Origin: Catenulispora sp. EB89
GTDB lineage: Bacteria; Actinomycetota; Actinomycetes; Streptomycetales; Catenulisporaceae
DNA length: 64,000 nucleotides
NCBI RefSeq assembly: GCF_041261445.1
Contig: NZ_JBGCCU010000003.1
Span: 434,001-498,000 of the forward strand
Reading direction: 5' to 3'
The notes below the pieces were generated by a model. It ran no database searches and was not told where the DNA came from. It was given only the letters and a program-made list of their open reading frames with translations. Every line of letters begins with the position of its first letter. Positions within the stretch are counted from its first letter, which is position 1. The translations under genes and the position numbers were made by a program. Shown one piece after another: positions 53,892-61,526 of the stretch.

Positions 53892-56774
53892 TCATCCTTC
53901 TCGGGTCGAGATCCGGAGGGAGGCCACGGTCATCGGGCGGCCGGGGACGGTGGCGGGGCCGGGGTGCGCGGCGGCGGGACCTGCGACGGAGCCGGGAAAA
54001 GTGCCGCCGACGGCCAGGTCGAGGATCACGAAGAAGCCGTGGTGGACGGCGGCATCCCAGGTCGCGGGGTCGACCGTGGTGGCGTCGAGGTGGAAGACCT
54101 CCGTGCCGTCGACGGACCAGCGGATCTGTTCGGGGGTGCGGGAGCGGTCGATCTCGACGGCGTATTGGTGTTGGCCGGAGGTGCAGGCGGGGCAGGGGCG
54201 TTCGCCGGAGGTGAGACCAGTGGGTTCGTGGCAGGGGTTGGCTGGTTGTGCGCCTGTTGGCTGCGTGCCGCAATGCAGTGTGGACCAGGTGGAGGCGCGG
54301 CCGTTCAGCGCTTCGAGGACGTCGATCTCGCCTCCGGTCGGCCAGGGACCGGTGCCGTCGCGGACCCCGCTGCCGAGGGCCCAGAACGCTGGCCAGTAGC
54401 CGGCTCCGTCGGCGGTGCTGACAGCCGGAAGCGTGATCTCGGCGCTGATGCGGAGCACGCCACCGGGTGGTGCGGCGAAGTCGTCGCGGCGGGTCTCGAC
54501 GCGGCCGGAGGTCCAGGTGCCGTCGGCGGCGCGGAGTGGGGTGAGCTGGAGCGCGCCGTGGCCGTCGAGATGGACGTTGGCGGAATCGGCGCTCATGGCT
54601 TCCACCTCGCCGGTGCCCCAGTTCGAGGCCGGGCAGCCGGGGTAGCAGTGTCCTGTGTCGATCAGCCAGTCTTGGGTCGGCGGCGAGGACCCTGCCGGGC
54701 CTTGGAAATCGGCGGCGAACACGGTGTGCCAGGGGCTTGCGAACGGCAGTTGGGCCGCGAGGCGCGATGCCAGGAGGTAGGCGGCGGCATCGGTCAGGTG
54801 GGAGTCGTCGCGGTATAGAAGGACACCGTCGAGAACTGCCGGGCATTCGGTGCCGGGGCACAGCAGGGGGCTGAAGTCGATCGGGGTGACGCGCGGGTCT
54901 TCGGTGAGTGGGTCGGGCGCCAGGGCGCTGTTCTTACTGAATGCGCAGTCGTTCCAGTGGTGTTGGGAGCCGGAGACGCAGACCGGGATGTCGGTGTCGG
55001 GCTTCGGAGTGTCGTGGAGGGCGGCGATCGGGACACCGAGGTCGGCCAGGGCCGTCAGTGGAGCGTTCCAGGCGGCTTTCGTCGCGATCGGCGGGGCGTA
55101 CCAGTCGAGCTCGGAGATGATGATCAGGCTCGGACGCGGTTCCTGTCGGAGCTGGTCCAGGACCGAGGCACGCCAGGTGTAGCACTCACGGTAGTCGCGG
55201 CCGAGGACGGGGCTGGTGACGGTGAGGTCGGCGAAGGGGCAGCCTTGTTTGACGCGTTCCTCGACGGCCAGGTGCCGGTCTGCGGCGATGCGGCTGATCG
55301 CCGAGAACCATTGCCCGGCGTGGGAATCGCCGATGAGGACGATGCGGTCGGCGGGGAGGTCGGCCGGGGCCGGCGGATTCGGGTCGCGGACGAGGCCGGT
55401 CGTGGTGGTTGCTCCCTGGGACATCGGCGCCGGAACGAACAGACATGGCTGGCTGACGGCCACGGCCGGAGCTACTTCGCAGTCGCCGTCGGGCGGGAAG
55501 TCTTTCCGCGCTTGGGCTGGCGTCGGCATGGTGGGACCGCCGGTGCGGTACGTCGCGGGGGACGCGAGGAGGTGCGTTCCGCTGGTCGCGGCGGCCGGCA
55601 GGGCTTTTATGTCGAAACCCTGCGCGTCACCGAGAGTGTGGGCCGCCCCGGTGCCGACCGCGAGCCCGGCGGCCAGCGGGAGCATCACGGCGGTCGCGCC
55701 GATGGCCAGGCCGCGGCGTGGGGCTTCGGTGATGAGCCGGGAGAAGCGGAGCGGCTGCTCGACCAGGCGCATGGTGGCGTAGGCGGGAATCGCGGAGGCG
55801 GCAGCCAAGGCTGCGGCCAGTTCCCACGGGAGGTCGCCCCAACGTGCTTGGGCCAGGACCAGGATCGGCCAGTGCCATAGGTAGAGCGCGAAGGAGAGGC
55901 GGCCGATCGCGCGCGGGGCTTTGGCCGCGAGGAACGCCGGCGTTGAGAACCTCGGGTACTCCCCCGCTCCAGCAAGCAGTATGAGCACAGTCCCGACAAC
56001 GGGCAGCAACGCCGCGGTTCCGGGATAAGGCGTCTTCGCGCCGAAACTGACAGTCGCGGCAACAACAAGCGCCATACCCGCGCCCCCTATAGCGCTGCGC
56101 GCTCTTCCGTAGCCCAGCGTTCTGCCATCGATGGCCACCGCGAGAATCGCCCCCGCACCGAACTCCCAGGCGCGCGACGGCGAGCCCATGTAGGCGAGCG
56201 GCGCGGACGTGCGCGTCCAGTGCAGCGACAGCGCGAACGAGGCCGCCGACAGGACCAGGATCTCGCCGAGCACGAACCCCCGCACCGACCTGCTCCGCTT
56301 CCGCGCAGCCAGCATCGCCACCAGGACCAGCGGCGCCCACACGACGTAGAACTGCTCCTCGACCCCGAGCGACCAGTAGTGCAGCAGCGGACTCGGCGCC
56401 CGCGAGGCGGCCAAGTAGTTGGTCTGGTCCGCGACGAAGCGCCAGTTGCCCCCGTTGAGCGCCGCGGTGAGGAGGTCGAACGCGACGTCCTGCTGCCGCA
56501 ACGGCGGCAACCACAGCCACGTAGCCACCGCTGTGAACAGCAACACCACGCACGCCGCCGGCAGAATGCGCCGCGCACGACGCGCATAGAACTCAACGAG
56601 CGAGAACTCCCGGCGCCGCATCACCTGCCCGGTAATGAGGAACCCGGAGACGACGAAGAACACATCGACGCCGACATAGCCACCGGCCATCCCCGGCACC
56701 GCAGCATGGAAGCCAAGCACCGCCATCACCGCGACAGCCCGCAGGCCCTCAATATCGGGCCGAAACCCGCGCAT
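53892..56774 (-). CDS. trifunctional fusion: acyltransferase-3, SGNH hydrolase and GH16 glycanase
   Basis: The 960-residue product has three parts. Residues 1-385 are an acyltransferase-3 (OafA-like) domain with about 10-11 helices, the R12-x10-H23 motif in EGLRAVAVMAVLGFHA, GVDVFFVVSGFLI and YLWHWPI. Residues about 465-675 are an SGNH domain with GDSHAGQW (nucleophile S484) and YRDDSHLT (D656/D657, H659). Residues about 682-955 are a GH16 domain with GEIDVLE at 815-821 (E816, D818, E821). The SGNH and GH16 parts face outside. AT3-SGNH fusions are known; the added GH16 is not one I know. ATG 56774 has GAGG upstream. It probably acylates, edits and cuts the glycan made by the GT2 encoded two genes upstream. 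Confidence 0.9.
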   Translation of the reverse strand: MRGFRPDIEGLRAVAVMAVLGFHAAVPGMAGGYVGVDVFFVVSGFLITGQVMRRREFSLVEFYARRARRILPAACVVLLFTAVATWLWLPPLRQQDVAFDLLTAALNGGNWRFVADQTNYLAASRAPSPLLHYWSLGVEEQFYVVWAPLVLVAMLAARKRSRSVRGFVLGEILVLSAASFALSLHWTRTSAPLAYMGSPSRAWEFGAGAILAVAIDGRTLGYGRARSAIGGAGMALVVAATVSFGAKTPYPGTAALLPVVGTVLILLAGAGEYPRFSTPAFLAAKAPRAIGRLSFALYLWHWPILVLAQARWGDLPWELAAALAAASAIPAYATMRLVEQPLRFSRLITEAPRRGLAIGATAVMLPLAAGLAVGTGAAHTLGDAQGFDIKALPAAATSGTHLLASPATYRTGGPTMPTPAQARKDFPPDGDCEVAPAVAVSQPCLFVPAPMSQGATTTTGLVRDPNPPAPADLPADRIVLIGDSHAGQWFSAISRIAADRHLAVEERVKQGCPFADLTVTSPVLGRDYRECYTWRASVLDQLRQEPRPSLIIISELDWYAPPIATKAAWNAPLTALADLGVPIAALHDTPKPDTDIPVCVSGSQHHWNDCAFSKNSALAPDPLTEDPRVTPIDFSPLLCPGTECPAVLDGVLLYRDDSHLTDAAAYLLASRLAAQLPFASPWHTVFAADFQGPAGSSPPTQDWLIDTGHCYPGCPASNWGTGEVEAMSADSANVHLDGHGALQLTPLRAADGTWTSGRVETRRDDFAAPPGGVLRISAEITLPAVSTADGAGYWPAFWALGSGVRDGTGPWPTGGEIDVLEALNGRASTWSTLHCGTQPTGAQPANPCHEPTGLTSGERPCPACTSGQHQYAVEIDRSRTPEQIRWSVDGTEVFHLDATTVDPATWDAAVHHGFFVILDLAVGGTFPGSVAGPAAAHPGPATVPGRPMTVASLRISTREG

Positions 56775-56784
56775 GGCCACCGCC

Positions 56785-57453
56785 TCAGCCCAGCCAAGGC
56801 AGCATCGGCCGGAAGACACCGGTCGCCACCGCGCCGCCAAGGAGGAGCGCGATGGTGATGGCCACCGCCTCGGGCCACCGCAGGCGATGGTCAGGAGCGC
56901 CACGCGGTGGTGCAGCGGTAGGTGCGGCGCTCGGACGCTCGGCGGGATGCAAGGTAGCCAGCTGCTCGGCGGCATCGGCGGCTGGCGACTCGGCAGCATG
57001 CGCGACATTCGGCCGCGCGTCAGTCCGAACCCCAGCAGCGTGCGCGGCACCCGGGGGCTCGGCAACACGCGCAGCAGCTGGCAGCTCGCAAATAGGCGCG
57101 ACGCCCAGGGACTCAGCATCAACCGCATTGCTCAGCGCCTCACCGGTCTGAAGCTCGGCAGCGTGCGCGGCACCCAGGGGCTCATCAACTCGCGCTGCAC
57201 CTTGTGGCTCGCCAGCCGGCGCGGCGCCCTGAGGCTCAGCACCAACCGCACGGCCAAGCGGCTCGCCGGTGGGCACGCCGCTCGGCGGCTCGGCATACTC
57301 GGCGCTCAACGGCTCCCCATCAGCCATAACGCTCGGCACCAGCCGCTCGCCAGGCCGTCGCAACTCACCGGCCACCGCCGCGCCAGCCTTTTCGGTCGCC
57401 TCCCCACCGCCGCGCCCGCCAGCTCCGAGTCCGCATCGAATCCTGTCCGTCAT
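56785..57453 (-). CDS. low-complexity protein with C-terminal membrane helix
   Basis: The 222-residue product is unrecognised. Residues about 40-185 are Ala/Glu/Pro-rich with imperfect 10-14-residue repeats around EPxGAAxAxEPQGAA. Residues 196-215 form one membrane helix (AVAITIALLLGGAVATGVF) and the protein ends PMLPWLG. No signal peptide is seen, so the repeats are probably cytoplasmic. The gene overlaps the GT2 stop by 4 nt and lies 10 nt before the fusion gene, so it is a true operon member. A tether or spacer coupling synthase and modifier is one guess. Confidence 0.72.
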   Translation of the reverse strand: MTDRIRCGLGAGGRGGGEATEKAGAAVAGELRRPGERLVPSVMADGEPLSAEYAEPPSGVPTGEPLGRAVGAEPQGAAPAGEPQGAARVDEPLGAAHAAELQTGEALSNAVDAESLGVAPICELPAAARVAEPPGAAHAAGVRTDARPNVAHAAESPAADAAEQLATLHPAERPSAAPTAAPPRGAPDHRLRWPEAVAITIALLLGGAVATGVFRPMLPWLG

Positions 57454-59018
57454 ACCGTCCTCAACTCCCTGATCAGCGGCACCGTCAGATATCCCGTCAC
57501 CGCCACATAAGCCGCGACCCCCCACATCCGCCCGACCCCGAACCGCGCCACATCCGCGGCCAGCGCCGCCACCGCCGCGCCGGTCGTCGTGCCGAGCCAC
57601 AGCGTCGCGAGGCGCGCGATGCTGCGCGCCAGCCGCGAGCGGCCGCCGCCGGCGCCGGTCGGGACCCAGTCGGCGGCGCGGCCGCGCAGCGTGTGCGCCA
57701 GTGCCGCCGCCGCGGCGAAGGCGACCAGGTAGTTCGCGCGGATCACCTCGATGCGCCAGCGGGTGCGCGACACCGCCGGCAGCAGCACGAACCACACCCA
57801 CAGCGGCGCCAGCAGCGGCAGCACGTGCCAAGGGCGGATCTGCTGCGGGTAGCCGGCGAGCATGATCAGGGGCGGGATCGGCGCCGCGAACACGTTGACC
57901 GCCATCACCACGTAGCCGATGACGCCGTTGTAGAAGCACAGCCGCGTCCGCCAGCCCGCCCCCACGCGCTTCAGATCGCGCCCGGTCAGCAGGTGCAGGT
58001 TGCCCATCGCCCAGCGGTACTGCTGGTTCACGAACGCCGGCAGGCTCTCCGGCGAGATCCCCTTCGCCACCAACACCGGCACGTACTGCGTCCGGAATCC
58101 GCGCCCCAGCATCTCCAGGCCCGTATACATGTCCTCGGAGTGGTCCAGCTTCGCGAACCCGCCGATCGCGTCCAGCGCCGCACGCCGGTACACCGCGTTG
58201 CTACCGCAACAGATCGCGGCGTCCGCAGCGTCGCGCGACGGCTGCACCCACCGGAAGAACCACTCCTGCGCAGCTCCAGCAGCACGCTGTAGCCACGACA
58301 TACTCTCGTCGGTGTCGAAGAACTGCGGACTCTGCACGATCCCGACCCCCGGGTCCGCCAAATACGGCACCAGATGGTCCAGGAAATCAGCCCGCGGACA
58401 GAAGTCGGCGTCAAGGATCGCGACCACCTCACCAGTCGCGATCGTCAGCGCATGGTTCAGGTTCCCGGCCTTCTTCAGACGGCCACGGTCCGGTCGCACC
58501 ACGTACCGGAACCCGAACTCGCGCGCCAACTCCTCCACATCGGGACTGGCCGCGTCGTCCAGGACGTACACCGCCAATGCCCCGCGCCACTCCATGCGCG
58601 CGACGTAGAGGTAAGCGTTGCGCAGAACGTCCAGAGGCTCCCCGCATGTCGGCAGGAACAAGTCAACGCTAGGCGGCTCCGCAGGACTCCACGCCCGCAC
58701 CAGAACCTCGTGCCCGGCACGGGTCAGCCGCCGCTGCCGCTGCCCGTCCACCAGAGAGAAACCGAGCGCCACCAGGTTCAGCAGCAATACCGCGAGGAAC
58801 ACCCACAACGCCGGAGTGCGCAGCGAGAACAAGAAGAGCGTGATGGCCGTGAATACGAAAGACAGTGCCGAAAACAGCAGCACCCACCGCCGCTGCGGAC
58901 CGAAGTACCAGTACAGCTCGTCGTCGTCCGGCGGTGCGGGCAAATGGGAGGTCGCCTGAGAGGCTGGGGATGTCGATGGAGAAGTGGTCCGAGATGTCAG
59001 TGTTGCGTTCGGCGCCAT
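57450..59018 (-). CDS. cellulose synthase-like family 2 glycosyltransferase
   Basis: From ATG 59018 the product has 522 residues. Two membrane helices (about 45-66 and 70-90) precede a GT-A domain with D154/D155, DAD at 203-205, SED at 294-296 (catalytic base) and QQYRW at 332-336, the processive synthase signature. At least four more helices follow. No PilZ c-di-GMP domain is present. It probably makes and exports a beta-glycan; glucose versus GlcNAc cannot be decided. GGGGGA precedes the start, and a TCGAGA-17-TAGCCT promoter with a dre site in its spacer lies upstream. GTG 59057 is an alternative start. Confidence 0.9.
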   Translation of the reverse strand: MAPNATLTSRTTSPSTSPASQATSHLPAPPDDDELYWYFGPQRRWVLLFSALSFVFTAITLFLFSLRTPALWVFLAVLLLNLVALGFSLVDGQRQRRLTRAGHEVLVRAWSPAEPPSVDLFLPTCGEPLDVLRNAYLYVARMEWRGALAVYVLDDAASPDVEELAREFGFRYVVRPDRGRLKKAGNLNHALTIATGEVVAILDADFCPRADFLDHLVPYLADPGVGIVQSPQFFDTDESMSWLQRAAGAAQEWFFRWVQPSRDAADAAICCGSNAVYRRAALDAIGGFAKLDHSEDMYTGLEMLGRGFRTQYVPVLVAKGISPESLPAFVNQQYRWAMGNLHLLTGRDLKRVGAGWRTRLCFYNGVIGYVVMAVNVFAAPIPPLIMLAGYPQQIRPWHVLPLLAPLWVWFVLLPAVSRTRWRIEVIRANYLVAFAAAAALAHTLRGRAADWVPTGAGGGRSRLARSIARLATLWLGTTTGAAVAALAADVARFGVGRMWGVAAYVAVTGYLTVPLIRELRTV

Positions 59019-59059
59019 AGGCCGACGTTCCCCCTGTGAATCTGTGCTTTGACTCACCC

Positions 59060-59088
59060 AGGCTATTTCACTGGTCTAGACCTCTCGA
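59060..59088 (-). promoter_or_regulatory. promoter with DasR-like dre site for the exopolysaccharide operon
   Basis: ACTGGTCTAGACCTCT (59070-59085) matches the DasR consensus ACTGGTCTAGACCACT at 15 of 16 positions. On the minus strand it lies mostly between TCGAGA (59088-59083, -35 candidate) and TAGCCT (59065-59060, -10 candidate), spaced by 17 bp. Binding would block the promoter. The site is also about 65-80 bp upstream of the divergent DUF2625 gene. Confidence 0.7.
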
Positions 59089-59149
59089 TGTCCGTCCGAT
59101 GAACGATCTCTGAACCGTCTCGGGGTCGGCAACGCCGGGCAGATCTGCC

Positions 59150-59881
59150 ATGATCGGACGGATGCGAGAACTCACCGAGCTGATCGAGGTCGAGGATCCG
59201 GCATGGCCGGAGCTCCAAGCGTTGTTCGCGAACTCCCCGATGCCGCTGACCGTCTTCGCCCCCGACCCCCACGAGAGCACCCGCGGGCTCCACCAACTCC
59301 AGGTCACGGCGCGCTCGATGCTCGGCGGCCTGACCCTGAACTGCGGCGGCGTGCTGGTCGACGACGGCTGGGTCCGGGTGTACGGCGGCGGACCGGGCCA
59401 CGACGGCGGCCTGCCGAGCCTGGGCCAGGTCAACGGATTCCCCGAGACGTTCGACCCCGCGTGGCAGGCGCCGGCCGGGCTGGTCGTCGCGCACGACGTG
59501 CTCGGCGGCGTGTTCGCGCTGAACGGCATGGACCCGGCCGCCTCGGGACGGCCCGGGCAGCCGGGGCAGATGACGTACTTCGCACCGGACACGCTGGCCT
59601 GGGAGGCGTTGGAGATCGGCCACTCGGCGTGGCTCGCGTGGCTGCTGTCCGAGCGGCTCGAAGGGTTCTACAACGCGCTGCGCTGGGAGGGATGGCGCGA
59701 GGAGACCGCCGCGGTGGGGCCGACGCAGGCTATCAGCGTGTACCCGTTCCTCTGGAGCAAGCCGACGGATGACGCCACGACCAGTCGGCGCACGGTGCCG
59801 ATGGCCGGCGTGCTGGGGATAGCCGCGGACTTCGCGGAGCAGATCGGTGTCGGGGACCCCGGGTTCCTCGGACTCGTCTGA
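59150..59881 (+). CDS. DUF2625 family protein
   Basis: The 243-residue product matches DUF2625: LHQLQVTARSMLGGLTLNCGGVLVDDGWVRVYGGG, GLPSLGQVNGFPE, VAHDVLGGVFALNGM, YFAPDTLAWEALEIGHSAWLAWLLS and FYNALRWEGWREE. These proteins have no known activity and may be immunity-like or housekeeping proteins. It is divergent from the polysaccharide operon. ATG 59162 (MRELTEL) is an alternative start. Confidence 0.88.
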   Translation: MIGRMRELTELIEVEDPAWPELQALFANSPMPLTVFAPDPHESTRGLHQLQVTARSMLGGLTLNCGGVLVDDGWVRVYGGGPGHDGGLPSLGQVNGFPETFDPAWQAPAGLVVAHDVLGGVFALNGMDPAASGRPGQPGQMTYFAPDTLAWEALEIGHSAWLAWLLSERLEGFYNALRWEGWREETAAVGPTQAISVYPFLWSKPTDDATTSRRTVPMAGVLGIAADFAEQIGVGDPGFLGLV

Positions 59882-59913
59882 TCTGCTGGTGATCCGCGGC
59901 TGCCGATGTCTGT

Positions 59914-59943
59914 GATCAGTACATCTAGGATCAGTACATCTAG
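59914..59943. repeat. perfect 15-bp tandem duplication at ALDH gene end
   Basis: GATCAGTACATCTAG occurs twice in tandem (59914-59928 and 59929-59943). The second copy holds the stop codon of the aldehyde dehydrogenase on the minus strand. Confidence 0.9.
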
Positions 59944-61373
59944 GCGACCCGGAACTGCAGCGACTTCGTCTGCAGGTACTCCTCCAGCCCGAACCGGCCC
60001 AGCTCACGGCCGACACCGGAACCCTTGTAGCCGCCGAAGGGCGCCGCGAGGTTGAACCGGCCGCCGTTGATGTCGACCTGGCCGGTGTCCATCCGCCGGG
60101 CGAAGGCCACGGCCTCGTGGTCGTCGGCCGCCCACACCGCGCCGGCCAGGCCGTACTCGGTGGCGTTGGCGATGCGCAGCGCGTCCTCGGCGTCGTGGAA
60201 CGACATCAGGGAGATGACCGGGCCGAAGATCTCCTCGCGGGCCACGGCCATGTCGGTGGTGACGTCGGCCAGCACCGTCGGGCGCACGTAGAAGCCGTGC
60301 GGCAGATCGTCCGGGGCCTGCGCGCCGCCGACCACGACCCGCGCGCCCTCACCGACGGCGTCGTTCAGGTAGCCGCGGACCCGGTCCCGCTGCTTGGCGT
60401 TGACCACCGGGCCGACCCGGGTCTCCGGGCTGGTCGGGTCGCCGGGCACGAACTTCGCCGCGGCGGCCGCGGCGATGGTCACGGCCTCGGCGTACTGCTC
60501 TTCGGGAACCAGCAGGCGGGTCCAGGCCGAGCAGGTCTGGCCGGAGTTGTTGAAGACGTTGGCGACCGCGACGTTGACCGCCTTGGCCAGGTCCGCGCCG
60601 GGCAGCACCACGCACGCCGACTTGCCGCCGAGTTCCAGCGCCACCCGCTTGACGCCGCGCCCGGCGTGCTCGGCGACCTGCCGGCCGACCGCGGTGGAGC
60701 CGGTGAAGGAGACCATGTCGACGTCCGGATGCGCGGCCAGCGCCGCCCCGGCCGCCGCGCCGGTCCCGGTGACCAGGTTGAAGACACCGGGCGGGAAGCC
60801 GGCCTCATCGACCAGCCGGGCGAACAGGCGCGCGGTCAGCGGCGTGTCCTCGGCCGGCTTCAGCACCACGACGCACCCGGCCGCCAGCGCCGGCATCACC
60901 TTGGCGACGACCTGGTGCAGCGGGTAATTCCACGGCGTGATCGCGCCGACGACACCGGCCGGCTCGTGGTAGACGGTCGAGTTGCCGACCTGCTCCTCGA
61001 ACTCGTAGTCGGCCAGGATGCGCAGGTAGCTCTCGGCCACCCCCAACGGCAGCGCGGCCTGCACCGCGGTGGCGAAGCCGACCGGGCAGCCGAGCTCGGC
61101 GACCACGGTCTCGACGATCTCCGGCTGCGCCTCGGCGAGCTTGGCGACCAGGTGGCCCAGGAACTCCAGCCGGTAGTCCTTGTGGCTGGCGCCCCAGGCG
61201 CGCGCCGCGGACCGGGCCGCGGCCACGGCGGCGTCCACGTCGGCGGCACCGCCGGCGGGGATCGCGGCGATCACCTCTTCGGTGGCCGGGTTCAGCACGT
61301 CGACCGTCTCGGTGGACGCCGAGGGGATCCATTTGCCGCCGATGTACTGGTCGGTGAAAGTGAGCACGCTCAT
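59940..61373 (-). CDS. aldehyde dehydrogenase family protein
   Basis: The 477-residue product has the NAD(P)-dependent ALDH signatures: N149 in ITPWNYP, E247 in ALELGGKSA and the catalytic C281 in [13 protein letters not shown]. The C-terminus [28 protein letters not shown] is typical. It oxidises an unidentified aldehyde. It stands alone, with a 153-nt gap to the MmpL-type gene. Confidence 0.95.
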   Translation of the reverse strand: MSVLTFTDQYIGGKWIPSASTETVDVLNPATEEVIAAIPAGGAADVDAAVAAARSAARAWGASHKDYRLEFLGHLVAKLAEAQPEIVETVVAELGCPVGFATAVQAALPLGVAESYLRILADYEFEEQVGNSTVYHEPAGVVGAITPWNYPLHQVVAKVMPALAAGCVVVLKPAEDTPLTARLFARLVDEAGFPPGVFNLVTGTGAAAGAALAAHPDVDMVSFTGSTAVGRQVAEHAGRGVKRVALELGGKSACVVLPGADLAKAVNVAVANVFNNSGQTCSAWTRLLVPEEQYAEAVTIAAAAAAKFVPGDPTSPETRVGPVVNAKQRDRVRGYLNDAVGEGARVVVGGAQAPDDLPHGFYVRPTVLADVTTDMAVAREEIFGPVISLMSFHDAEDALRIANATEYGLAGAVWAADDHEAVAFARRMDTGQVDINGGRFNLAAPFGGYKGSGVGRELGRFGLEEYLQTKSLQFRVA

Positions 61374-61526
61374 TGGGCCGTCCCGGGGAAACTAGCAGTG
61401 CGAATTTCTGCGGACGCTAGCGCCACGATCATGGCGGCACAAGGACGGACCGGGAGGTGGCGGGCGTGTCGTTGCTCACGGGCCCCGCCGGCCGCTCGGG
61501 TATCAGCATCCATATCGACCTCCGGT

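Noticed and set aside
56775-57128. N-terminal extension of the fusion protein to ATG 57128
   Set aside because: The extra 118 codons overlap the 222-residue gene, contain no helix or motif, and the AT3 family start MRGFRPDIEGLRA sits at 56774 with GAGG before it.
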